36,456 nt of DNA, from the NCBI GenBank assembly GCA_000432255.1, contig HF989924.1, forward strand, positions 21,038 to 57,493, given 5' to 3'. The notes under the pieces are model-generated. The model ran no database searches, was not told the origin of the DNA, and saw only the letters and a program-made list of their open reading frames with translations. The translations under genes were made by a program, and so were the position numbers. Source of the stretch: Acholeplasma sp. CAG:878 (GTDB taxonomy: Bacteria > Bacillota_I > Bacilli_A > RF39 > UBA660). Shown one piece after another: positions 15,597-23,749 of this stretch (position 1 is its first letter; each line of letters begins with the position of its first letter).

Positions 15597-15616
15597 GATT
15601 TGAAGGAGGAATAATT

Positions 15617-16963
15617 ATGGATATGGAAAAAATGGTTAATTTATGTAAACAATATGGATTTATATTTCAAGGAAGTGAAATTTATGGAGGTCTTGCTAAT
15701 ACTTGGGATTATGGACCACTTGGAAGTAGATTAAAAAACAATGTAAAAGATGCTTGGCGTAAAAGATTTATTCAAGAAAGAGATAACGCTTATGAATTAG
15801 ATGCTGATATATTAATGCATCCAATGGTATGGAAAGCAAGTGGACATGTTGATTCTTTTGCAGACCCATTAATCGACTGTCGTGAGTGTAAAACAAGACA
15901 TCGTGCTGATAACCTAATTAATGATTTTAGTAATAGTAGTATAGGAGATGCTATGACTAATGAAGAGATGATTAAATATATCAATGAAAATAAGGTACCT
16001 TGTCCAAAATGTGGTAAAACGAATTTTACAAATATTAGACAATTTAAATTAATGTTTGAAACTTATAGAGGAGTTACTCAAGATAGTAAAAGTGTTGTAT
16101 ATTTGCGTCCTGAAAATGCCCAAGGAGAATATGTTAACTTTTTAAATGTTCAAAGAAGTATGCGCGCTAAATTACCATTTAGTATAGGACAAATAGGAAA
16201 AGCGTTTAGAAATGAAATTACTCCGGGTAACTTTACTTTTAGAACAATTGAATTTGAACAAATGGAATATCAAACATTTTGTAAAAAAGGTGATGATATG
16301 AATTTGTATGAATACTTTAAACAATACGGTAAGAAATTTTATATGGATTTAGGAATAAAAGAAGAACATTTAAGATTTCATGATCATGAAAAACTAGCTC
16401 ACTATGCAAAAGCTGCTTGTGATATTGAATATAAATTTCCATTTGGTTGGGGAGAGGTAAACGGAACTCACAATAGAACAGATTTTGATTTAACTAGACA
16501 TCAAGAATATAGTGGAGTTAAGCAAGAATATCTAGACCCAGATACAAATACAAAATATATACCTTATATAATCGAATCAACATATGGTCTTGATAGAACA
16601 GTATTAGCACTTTTATTTGAAGCATATGAGGTTGTTGATGACAGAGAAGTATTAAAATTACATCCTTATCTAGCACCTTATAAAGTAGCTGTACTACCAC
16701 TTATTAAGAAAAACCACAGTGAAAAAGCTAAGGAAATATACCAATTATTATCAAAGAATTTTATGACTAATTATGATGAAGCAGGTAACATTGGTAAAAG
16801 ATATAGAAGAAATGATGTTATAGGAACACCTTTCTGTGTAACTATCGATGATGAAACAATAAATAATAACACAGTCACAATAAGAGAACGTGATACTATG
16901 GAACAAACAACTATTAACGTATCAGAATTAGTTGATTATATTGAAAAAAGAATTAAGTTTTAA
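15617..16963 (+). CDS. glyS: Glycyl-tRNA synthetase, single-chain type
   Basis: 448-residue class II synthetase of the dimeric type used by mollicutes, staphylococci and eukaryotes, not the alpha2-beta2 enzyme. QGSEIYGGLANTWDYGPLGSRLK is the N-terminal signature. CRECKTRH and CPKCGKTN form a probable zinc ribbon (about residues 92-137). YLRPENAQGEYVNF and FRNEITPGNFTFRTIEFEQMEYQ carry motif 2, and ESTYGLDRTVLALL is motif 3. A C-terminal anticodon-binding domain follows (PYKVAVLPLIKK..). The start has a GAAGGAGG site. The gene is controlled by the T-box leader just upstream, so it should rise when tRNA-Gly is uncharged. A terminator overlaps its stop. Confidence 0.97.
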   Translation: MDMEKMVNLCKQYGFIFQGSEIYGGLANTWDYGPLGSRLKNNVKDAWRKRFIQERDNAYELDADILMHPMVWKASGHVDSFADPLIDCRECKTRHRADNLINDFSNSSIGDAMTNEEMIKYINENKVPCPKCGKTNFTNIRQFKLMFETYRGVTQDSKSVVYLRPENAQGEYVNFLNVQRSMRAKLPFSIGQIGKAFRNEITPGNFTFRTIEFEQMEYQTFCKKGDDMNLYEYFKQYGKKFYMDLGIKEEHLRFHDHEKLAHYAKAACDIEYKFPFGWGEVNGTHNRTDFDLTRHQEYSGVKQEYLDPDTNTKYIPYIIESTYGLDRTVLALLFEAYEVVDDREVLKLHPYLAPYKVAVLPLIKKNHSEKAKEIYQLLSKNFMTNYDEAGNIGKRYRRNDVIGTPFCVTIDDETINNNTVTIRERDTMEQTTINVSELVDYIEKRIKF

Positions 16964-16984
16964 TATTTATTAAAGCTTTTTTTC
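16956..16984 (+). terminator. Terminator of glyS
   Basis: AGTTTTAAT/ATTAAAGCT 9-bp stem (one G-T pair), 4-base loop, seven T. It includes the glyS stop codon. Confidence 0.8.
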
Positions 16985-17066
16985 TTACAATTTTGTCATA
17001 TTTAATTATTAATCTTGATTATTTAATAAAAAAAAATTATAATTAGTTTGTATATTGGAGGTATTT

Positions 17067-18260
17067 ATGATTTTAAAAGTTGTTAATTATTTGGTGTTGG
17101 GGTTTATTAATTTGTATAGTCTTTATTTTTTTATAACAGGGTTGGGTTATTTTAAAAAGAAAAAAAATGAACAAATTAAAAATAAAAAGAAAAACCATTT
17201 TACAATTCTATTACCAGCAAGAAATGAAGAAAATGTTATATCAAACTTAATAGATAGTTTAAAAAAACAAGATTATGATAATTATGATATTTATGTTGTA
17301 TTAAATAATTCTACTGATAATACACTTGATGTAGTTAAAAAGTTAGGTGTAAATATAATTGAATGTAAGAATAAAATAACATGTAAAGGTGATGCTCTAA
17401 AAGAGGCACTTGAAGTTTTAAAAAATCAAAAAACTGATGCTTATGCAATTTTTGATTCTGATAATGTTGTATCGTCTAATTTTCTAAGTGAAATGAATAA
17501 AACTTTAAACAATGGCTATTCTCTAGCTCAAGGTTTTAGAGACATTAAAAATACTCAAAACTGGTTAAGTAATTCATATGGAATATATTTTTATATTGAA
17601 AATATGTTTTATAATGAAGCAAGAAATAATATAGGAAAGACTGCTGCTTTAAGTGGAACAGGATTTGTTGTAAAAAAAGAAGTAATTGAAAAAATAGGTT
17701 ACGATGTTAAAACACTAACTGAAGATGTCGAGTTTACAACTTTTTGTATTTTAAATGATATTAAAATTGGTTATGCTAAAAAAGCAATATTTTTTGATGA
17801 ACATCCTAGTGAGTTAAAAATATCTTATAAACAAAGAAAAAGATGGTCAAAAGGTGCTTTACAATGTCTAAACTTATATTTTAAAGAATTATTTGTTAAT
17901 TTTTCTAAAACAAAAAATATATCTTGTCTAGATATGATATTTGTGCATTTTGCTCCATTTTTACAGTTAATTACTTTAATACCTTTTATTTTAATGCCAA
18001 TTATCTATTATAAAAATATAGAAAATATTATAATTTTTGCTATTATTGGTTCTATTGTAGGATACTTAGCTCAAGTTTTATTAGCGTTCTTTGTAGTTAA
18101 AGTTAATAAAAAAAATGTTAAAAATTTTTTAAGTGGTATTGTATTATTTCCTTTATTTATACTAACTTGGTTACCAATTAATTTTGTAATTTTGTTAAAA
18201 AAAGAAATTACATGGGAACATATTGAACATAAAAGTAGTATTAAAATAGAAGAAATGTAA
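17067..18260 (+). CDS. Membrane glycosyltransferase, GT2 family
   Basis: 397 residues from ATG 17067, preceded by TTGGAGG; an upstream TTG at 17055 is less likely. One N-terminal membrane helix, then a GT-A domain: FTILLPARNEE, VVLNNSTDNT, AIFDSDN (the DXD-type sugar-nucleotide site), LSGTGFVV, LTEDVEF (the catalytic ED) and QRKRWSKGALQ (the QxxRW motif of processive enzymes), then three to four C-terminal helices. This is the architecture of membrane-embedded beta-glycan synthases that polymerise and export a polysaccharide or glycolipid sugar. It is monocistronic here, so the product cannot be guessed from context. The deacetylase and accessory genes of pga/ica loci are not nearby. Confidence 0.88.
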   Translation: MILKVVNYLVLGFINLYSLYFFITGLGYFKKKKNEQIKNKKKNHFTILLPARNEENVISNLIDSLKKQDYDNYDIYVVLNNSTDNTLDVVKKLGVNIIECKNKITCKGDALKEALEVLKNQKTDAYAIFDSDNVVSSNFLSEMNKTLNNGYSLAQGFRDIKNTQNWLSNSYGIYFYIENMFYNEARNNIGKTAALSGTGFVVKKEVIEKIGYDVKTLTEDVEFTTFCILNDIKIGYAKKAIFFDEHPSELKISYKQRKRWSKGALQCLNLYFKELFVNFSKTKNISCLDMIFVHFAPFLQLITLIPFILMPIIYYKNIENIIIFAIIGSIVGYLAQVLLAFFVVKVNKKNVKNFLSGIVLFPLFILTWLPINFVILLKKEITWEHIEHKSSIKIEEM

Positions 18261-18288
18261 AAATTCGTTTATTTATTTAATAAAAATG

Positions 18289-18317
18289 TTCACAAATAAA
18301 AAGAATTGTGATAAAAT
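18289..18317 (+). promoter_or_regulatory. Promoter of sepF-divIVA
   Basis: TTCACA (18289-18294), 17-base spacer, TAAAAT (18312-18317), about 30 bases before the sepF ATG. Confidence 0.65.
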
Positions 18318-18348
18318 AGGTTTGTGTAAGTGTTAATAGGAGGAATTT

Positions 18349-18750
18349 ATGAATATCAAAAAATGGTTTATGAATGATGAATCTGATGTATTTAATGATG
18401 GGCTAACGGAACAATATTATAATTTAAAAGCTGAAGATGCCTTAGAAGATGGTGCGTCTAAGTTAGTTTTACTTGAGCCAAGAGCATTCTCAGAAGCACA
18501 ACAAATTGCAGATCAATTAAAAAATCGCAATACTGTTGTTGTTAATTTGAAAAGAGTTACCAAAGATAACGCAAAAAGAATAATTGATTTCTTGAGCGGA
18601 ACTATATATGCTATTGGTGGAGACATTCAAAAAGTTGGTGGTGGCATATTCTTATGTGCTCCTAACAATGTAAATGTTCAAGGTAAAATTACTGATGAAA
18701 CTGATGGTAAAGATATTCATGATAATGATGATATAAATATTGAGTGGTAA
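18349..18750 (+). CDS. sepF: Cell division protein SepF
   Basis: 133 residues. The N-terminus MNIKKWFMND is the short membrane-targeting amphipathic helix; after an acidic linker comes the SepF core: KLVLLEPRAFSEAQQIADQLKNRNTVVVNLKRV, AKRIIDFLSGTIYAIGGDIQKVGGGIFLCAPNNVNV. SepF tethers and bundles FtsZ at the division site in Gram-positive bacteria. An AGGAGG site precedes the ATG. It lies 20 bases ahead of divIVA. In Bacillus and Staphylococcus the order is sepF-ylmG-ylmH-divIVA-ileS; here ylmG and ylmH are missing between them. Confidence 0.95.
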   Translation: MNIKKWFMNDESDVFNDGLTEQYYNLKAEDALEDGASKLVLLEPRAFSEAQQIADQLKNRNTVVVNLKRVTKDNAKRIIDFLSGTIYAIGGDIQKVGGGIFLCAPNNVNVQGKITDETDGKDIHDNDDINIEW

Positions 18751-18770
18751 AATAATTGAGGTGGGAGTTT

Positions 18771-19229
18771 ATGGAAAAGTTTAATCGCGTATTAAGAGGT
18801 TATGACCCTGAGGAGGTAAATAATTTTATTGACCATATAATCGAGCAAGTTGAAGGTATGGTAAATGAAATTAAAGAAAAAGACCTAAAAATAAAAGAAT
18901 TAGAAGAACAAGTTGAAGATACAATTACTTTAAAAAGTAGAATTGAACATTATGAAAAAATGGAAGATACCCTAAACCGTGCGATTATAATGGCTGAAAA
19001 AACAAGCGAACAGATTAAACTTAATGCTCACCAAGAAAGAGAAACCATTACAAATGATGCTAAAAAGAACGCAAGTAGAATTATAAATGAAGCATTATTA
19101 AAGGCTGAAAAAATCGATAATGATGCTTTGGCAGTAAAGAGAAATATGAATATACTAAAAAAACGTTTGCGTGACATTTTAGAAAGTCAACTTGAATTAG
19201 TTGATGATATAGAAAGAATAGATGTATAA
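18771..19229 (+). CDS. divIVA: DivIVA-like protein
   Basis: 152 residues. The N-terminal FNRVLRGYDPEEVNNFIDHIIEQVEGM is the DivIVA lipid-binding domain (the GYDPxEVxxF motif), followed by two long coiled coils up to residue 145. DivIVA marks negatively curved membrane (septa and poles) and recruits division and wall-growth proteins. ATG 18771 was chosen over an upstream in-frame ATG at 18756 because GAGGTGGGAG lies just before it and the family starts here. It is co-transcribed with sepF. A TTGATG/TATAAC pair within its 3' end may start the following T-box transcript. Confidence 0.93.
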   Translation: MEKFNRVLRGYDPEEVNNFIDHIIEQVEGMVNEIKEKDLKIKELEEQVEDTITLKSRIEHYEKMEDTLNRAIIMAEKTSEQIKLNAHQERETITNDAKKNASRIINEALLKAEKIDNDALAVKRNMNILKKRLRDILESQLELVDDIERIDV

Positions 19230-19230
19230 C
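19201..19230 (+). promoter_or_regulatory. Possible promoter of the ileS T-box operon
   Basis: TTGATG (19201-19206), 18-base spacer, TATAAC (19225-19230), inside the end of divIVA. Read-through from sepF-divIVA is the alternative. Confidence 0.4.
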
Positions 19231-19235
19231 AGATG

Positions 19236-19419
19236 AACAAGACGGTATGTTATAGAGCTTTAAAGAGAGCTAGTGTTTGGTGGAAACTAGTAAGCAAGTA
19301 ATATACGAATCACTTGGGATGTTTTATATGGATAAGATATAAACGATAACGCGTTATAGTTAAGAGTTATAAAAAAAGGTGGTACCGCGATTAAATCGCC
19401 CTTTGTGTGCCATCTTTTT
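19236..19419 (+). promoter_or_regulatory. T-box riboswitch, isoleucine specifier
   Basis: A full-size T-box. Stem I has AGAGAG (about 19264) and GGTGGAAACTAG arm sequences, with ATC at 19309-19311 on the 3' side as specifier (Ile). The T-box GGTGGTACCGCG (19378-19389) offers TGGT to the ACCA end of tRNA-Ile. The antiterminator is AAAGG/CCTTT plus GCGAT/ATCGC. The competing terminator pairs GGTGGTAC (19378-19385) with GTGCCATC (19407-19414), then five T. Uncharged tRNA-Ile should allow read-through into two mTERF-like genes and ileS. Confidence 0.93.
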
Positions 19420-19439
19420 CTTTATTTTTGGAGGTTAAA

Positions 19440-19820
19440 ATGAAAACATTATATAATCTATTAGGTGAAGATTTCAAAAATGTCTTAGATGCTAATCCTT
19501 TTATAGGGAAACTAGATGATTTAGAAATAGAAAATAATATTAACTTTTTAAAAGAAGTAGATTGCAGTTATGAACAAATGAAAAATATTATTATTTTTAA
19601 TCCTTGGTTATTCAATAGAAGTTATGATGAGTTAAACAAATTAAAAAATAAACTCATAAGCATCGGTATTACTAATTTAAATATAACATTTGATACTCAA
19701 CCATTATTATTAAATAAAGAAATATTTGAAATAGATGATTTCATTAATGAACAAATTAAAAAAGGTTTAGAAATTAATGAAATTGCTGATATTATAGATA
19801 GTGGGTGTGTAGAATGGTAG
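19440..19820 (+). CDS. mTERF-like helical-repeat protein, short
   Basis: 126 residues, first gene after the Ile T-box. ATG 19440 has a GGAGG site 6 bases upstream; the frame before it runs through the terminator and is not coding. One clear repeat unit is visible, INFLKEVDCSYEQMKNIIIF followed by NPWLFNRS, with the pattern hydrophobic-xx-L, then an I-I helix, then a conserved Pro, as in mTERF units, and weaker ones follow. No signal peptide or membrane helix. The last 7 bases overlap the next ORF in another frame, and the sequence reads naturally into its repeats, so the two could be halves of one frameshifted gene or a coupled pair. Function unknown; nucleic-acid binding is inferred from the fold only. 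Confidence 0.6.
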   Translation: MKTLYNLLGEDFKNVLDANPFIGKLDDLEIENNINFLKEVDCSYEQMKNIIIFNPWLFNRSYDELNKLKNKLISIGITNLNITFDTQPLLLNKEIFEIDDFINEQIKKGLEINEIADIIDSGCVEW

Positions 19821-20914
19821 TAGATTTATTAAGAAATTTAGGATACAATGATGTTCAAATTAATAGAATAATTAATGATGTTTCCCTTATAAAAAGAACT
19901 GATGAAAAATTAAAAAATTCAATAATAAACGTTTATTATTTTCTAAAAGATATGGGTTATAGTGGTGAAGAAATCATAAGTATTACAACACTTAGCCCAC
20001 CTTTATTTAATTTATCAAAAGAAAAAATAAAAGAAAAGATAGATTATTTTATTGGATTAGGTTTTACTAAAGTTCAAATAAAAAAAATGATTTTATTTAA
20101 TCCTCTTTTTATATGTTATTCTATTGATAAAATGAATGACAATTTAAAAAATTTATTAGATTTTGGCTATGAAATGGATGTTTTATTAAATATGATTAGG
20201 AAGAATCCTAATTTAATTGTCGATAGTCTAAAAAAGATAACTAGAAAATTAGAATTATTGGCTAATTTGGGTTATTCAAAAAAAGAAATATATATAATTA
20301 CTAAAACAATACCAGGTATATTTAGTTTATCTGATGAAACTATATTATCTAAAATTACTATATTAGAAGATTTAGGATTCACTAATAGTCAAGCAAAAAA
20401 AATTATTAAAAAAACACCTAGTATTATAGGTTATTCAAAAGAAACAATTCAAGATAAAATAACATTTCTTATTAATTTAGGTTTTACACATGAAAAAGCA
20501 ATTGAAATAATTGTTACATTTCCAAAAATTTTGAGTTATGGTATTAATAAATTAGAAAATGTTATTAAAACACTTAAAAGTTTTGATTATACTGATTTAG
20601 AGCTAATAAAAATAGTAGAAACTTTTCCTAATATCTTCGGTTTATCTAACGATTCAATAGTAAGAAGAATAGTTTTATTAAACAAATTAGGATTAAATAA
20701 TATTATACTTAGTGATACAAAGCAATTAATTCAAAGTCCAGAACTAACATTTGCAAGATATCAATGTTTAGTTTCAAATGGAATAGATGTATCAATGAGT
20801 ACTTATAGAAGAATATTTATAGGAAATAGTCAATTTGAAAGGACTTATAATTTAAGTAAAGAGCAATTATTAAAAATGTATAAATATGAAGGAGAGATGA
20901 ATTATGGATTATAA
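19814..20914 (+). CDS. mTERF-like solenoid protein with 35-residue repeats
   Basis: 366 residues made almost entirely of tandem helical units. From about residue 40, seven consecutive units are exactly 35 residues, each of form I-x-x-L-x-x-LG[FY]-S/T-...-I-...-I-...-P-x-I-...-S, with Pro at the same place (SP, NP, NP, IP, TP, FP, FP). This is the mTERF motif pattern, best known from mitochondrial and chloroplast proteins that wrap around DNA or RNA. ATG 19814 overlaps the previous stop, and the 3' end overlaps ileS by 11 bases, so all three are translationally coupled. It is basic and cytoplasmic. Family assignment is by repeat pattern. What it binds, and why it is co-regulated with IleRS, is unknown. 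Confidence 0.72.
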   Translation: MVVDLLRNLGYNDVQINRIINDVSLIKRTDEKLKNSIINVYYFLKDMGYSGEEIISITTLSPPLFNLSKEKIKEKIDYFIGLGFTKVQIKKMILFNPLFICYSIDKMNDNLKNLLDFGYEMDVLLNMIRKNPNLIVDSLKKITRKLELLANLGYSKKEIYIITKTIPGIFSLSDETILSKITILEDLGFTNSQAKKIIKKTPSIIGYSKETIQDKITFLINLGFTHEKAIEIIVTFPKILSYGINKLENVIKTLKSFDYTDLELIKIVETFPNIFGLSNDSIVRRIVLLNKLGLNNIILSDTKQLIQSPELTFARYQCLVSNGIDVSMSTYRRIFIGNSQFERTYNLSKEQLLKMYKYEGEMNYGL

Positions 20915-23603
20915 AGATACTTTACTTATGCCAAATACTACATTTAGTATGCGTGGCAATTTACCAGAAAATGAAAAATTGATGAGAGAAAAATGGGAGA
21001 ATATGGATTTATATCATATGTGTTTAGAACAAAATAAAGATAAAAAACCTTTTATTCTACACGATGGTCCTCCATATGCTAATGGAAATATCCACACAGG
21101 TCATGCTTTTAATAAAGTTTTAAAAGATTTTGTTAATCGTTATAAAATGATGGCTGGATATAATGTGATTTATATTCCGGGTTGGGATACTCATGGACTT
21201 CCAATCGAAACTGCTGTTACAAATAGTGGTGTTGATAGAAAAAGTATGGGTAAAGATGAATTTAGAAAATTATGCCTAGATTATGCTAAAGAACAAGTTT
21301 ATAAACAAATGGCAGACTTTAAGACATTAAATGTTATTGCTGATTGGGATAACCCTTATATTACATATACTAAAGAATTTGAAGCAAGACAAATCGAAGT
21401 TTTTGCTGAAATGGCTAAAAAAGGATTGATTTTCAAAGGAATGAAACCAGTTTATTGGTCACCATCTAGTGAATCTGCTCTAGCTGAAGCTGAAATCGAA
21501 TACAAAGACAGAAAAGACGCTTCAATTTATGTTGCTTTTGATGTTGTTTGTGGAAATGATTATGTAAATGAAGGTGATAAATTAGTTATTTGGACTACAA
21601 CACCTTGGACAATTCCTGGAAACACTGCAATTGCTGTTGGAGGAGAATTTAACTATGTTAAAGTATTAGTAAATGGTTCTTATTACATTGTAGCAGAAAG
21701 TTTATTAGAAGAGTTAACAACACTATTCAATTGGGATACTTATGAAGTAGTAAGTACATTTAAGGGAATTAATTTAGATGGTGTAAAATACAAACATGTA
21801 TGTATGGATAGAATCTCACCAGTTGTAATTGGTGATAATGTAACACTAGAATCAGGAACAGGTTTAGTTCATACCGCACCTTCTTATGGTGATGATGACT
21901 TTATCTTAGGTAAAAAATATAATCTTGAGATGGTGTTTGGTGTAGACGATGATGGTGTTTTAAATAAAGAATCAGGTGAATTTGCAGGTCTTTATTTTGA
22001 AGATGCAAATAAAGCTGTAATTGAAAGATTGGATGAATTAAAAGCTCTACTTGCTCTTAAATATATTACCCACTCATATCCACACGATTGGAGAACAAAA
22101 AAACCAGTAATCTTTAGAGCAACAAGTCAATGGTTCTGTAGTATTGAAAAGATTAGAAAAGAATTATTAAATGAAATTGAAAATAACATTAAGTTCCACA
22201 CACCATGGGGTAAAACTAGAATTTACAATATGATTAAAGATCGTGGTGATTGGTGTATTTCTCGTCAAAGAGTATGGGGAGTACCACTTCCAATTTTCTA
22301 CAATGAAGATGGTAGTGAAATTTTAGATTATGATGTCATGATGCATGTAGCTAAATTATTTAGAGAATATGGCTCTAATGTATGGTTTGAAAGAGAAGCT
22401 AAAGATTTGCTTCCAGAAGGTTATACAAATCCTTTAAGTCCAAATGGTAAATTTACTAAAGAAGAAGATATTATGGATGTATGGTTTGATTCAGGTTCTT
22501 CACATACTGGTGTTTTAGTTGAAAGAGGGCTAGGATATCCTGCTAGTATGTATTTAGAAGGTTCAGACCAATATAGAGGATGGTTTAATTCAAGTTTAAT
22601 TTGTGGCGTTGCTGTACACGGATGTGCTCCATATAAAGAATTAGTATCACATGGATTTGTTTTAGATGGTAAAGGATTAAAGATGAGTAAATCATTAGGT
22701 AATGCTGTTGACCCACTTAAAGTAGTTCGTGAACAAGGTGCTGATGTATTAAGATTATGGGCTGCAAGTGTTGATTTCACTGAAGATGTTCGTATTAGTG
22801 ATGATTTAATTAAACAAGTAAAAGAAAGTTATCGTAAAATTAGAAATACATATAGATTCATGTTAGGTAATATTTTTGATTTTGATTTAAAAGAGCGAGT
22901 TAAATATGAAGATATGCCAGTATATGATAAATATATGATGAATGAACTAAGTAAATTTATTAAAAATGTAATTAATGCTTATGAATCATATAACTTCCAA
23001 GAAGTTTATAAATTGGTTAATAATTATGTTTCATTCACGCTATCTAATTTCTATCTAGATTTTACTAAAGATATCTTATATATTGAGAAAAAAGATTCTA
23101 AAGTAAGAAGAAGTGTTCAAACAGTTTTATTTGATGTTTTAAATGCATTAGTTAAATTGTTAAATCCAATCTTACCTTATACAAGTGAAGAAGTATATAT
23201 GTTATTACCTCACGATAAAGAAAGTATTCAATTAGAATTATTACCAGAGGTAGTAGAATATAGTGACTCACAATTAGTTAATGAAATGTTTGAAAAATTC
23301 TTTAAAATAAAAGATGATGTTTATAGAGCACTAGAAGATGCAAGAAGTGAAAAATTAATTGGTAAATCTCTAGAAGCAGAAGTTTCTATTACATTAGATG
23401 ATAAAGACTTTATTGATTATTTTAAAGATACTTTAAAACAATTATTAATCGTTTCAAAACTAAATTTAAATGAAGGAGAATATAATATTACAGTTAAACC
23501 ATTTAATGGAGTTAAATGTGAAAGATGTTGGAATTTATTTGATGAAGATGAAATGGTTTCAGATGTTTGTAAAAGATGTCATGAAGTAATCAAAGAAAAC
23601 TGA
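20904..23603 (+). CDS. ileS: Isoleucyl-tRNA synthetase
   Basis: 899-residue class I synthetase. GPPYANGNIHTGHAFNKVLKD carries the HIGH-type motif (HTGH, near residue 65). IIYIPGWDTHGLPIE follows; VIWTTTPWTIPGN begins the CP1 editing domain, with TAPSYGDDD inside. GSDQYRGWFNS and KMSKSLGN are the second half of the active site. The C-terminus has CERCWNL..CKRC, the zinc site of bacterial type-1 IleRS, which is usually mupirocin-sensitive. The start has AAGGAGAG and overlaps the mTERF-like ORF. Controlled by the Ile T-box about 1.5 kb upstream through the two intervening genes. Ends in TGA, which shows TGA is a stop here. Confidence 0.98.
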   Translation: MDYKDTLLMPNTTFSMRGNLPENEKLMREKWENMDLYHMCLEQNKDKKPFILHDGPPYANGNIHTGHAFNKVLKDFVNRYKMMAGYNVIYIPGWDTHGLPIETAVTNSGVDRKSMGKDEFRKLCLDYAKEQVYKQMADFKTLNVIADWDNPYITYTKEFEARQIEVFAEMAKKGLIFKGMKPVYWSPSSESALAEAEIEYKDRKDASIYVAFDVVCGNDYVNEGDKLVIWTTTPWTIPGNTAIAVGGEFNYVKVLVNGSYYIVAESLLEELTTLFNWDTYEVVSTFKGINLDGVKYKHVCMDRISPVVIGDNVTLESGTGLVHTAPSYGDDDFILGKKYNLEMVFGVDDDGVLNKESGEFAGLYFEDANKAVIERLDELKALLALKYITHSYPHDWRTKKPVIFRATSQWFCSIEKIRKELLNEIENNIKFHTPWGKTRIYNMIKDRGDWCISRQRVWGVPLPIFYNEDGSEILDYDVMMHVAKLFREYGSNVWFEREAKDLLPEGYTNPLSPNGKFTKEEDIMDVWFDSGSSHTGVLVERGLGYPASMYLEGSDQYRGWFNSSLICGVAVHGCAPYKELVSHGFVLDGKGLKMSKSLGNAVDPLKVVREQGADVLRLWAASVDFTEDVRISDDLIKQVKESYRKIRNTYRFMLGNIFDFDLKERVKYEDMPVYDKYMMNELSKFIKNVINAYESYNFQEVYKLVNNYVSFTLSNFYLDFTKDILYIEKKDSKVRRSVQTVLFDVLNALVKLLNPILPYTSEEVYMLLPHDKESIQLELLPEVVEYSDSQLVNEMFEKFFKIKDDVYRALEDARSEKLIGKSLEAEVSITLDDKDFIDYFKDTLKQLLIVSKLNLNEGEYNITVKPFNGVKCERCWNLFDEDEMVSDVCKRCHEVIKEN

Positions 23604-23620
23604 AAAAATCAGTTTTTTTT
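23596..23620 (+). terminator. Terminator of the ileS operon
   Basis: AAAACTGA/TCAGTTTT 8-bp stem, A5 loop, eight T; overlaps the ileS stop codon. Confidence 0.88.
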
Positions 23621-23749
23621 GATACGTAATATATTATAAAAGTATATTAATAATTAAATTAAGTGTTGCACAAATAAAAATTAAGATAATAAAATTTTTA
23701 ATATTTTGCATTAATTATTTTTAGTGTATAATTAATATAGGTGATTATT

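Noticed and set aside
22421..22780. 119-codon minus-strand ORF inside ileS
   Set aside because: It is antisense to the KMSKS region of ileS and arises from its codon pattern.
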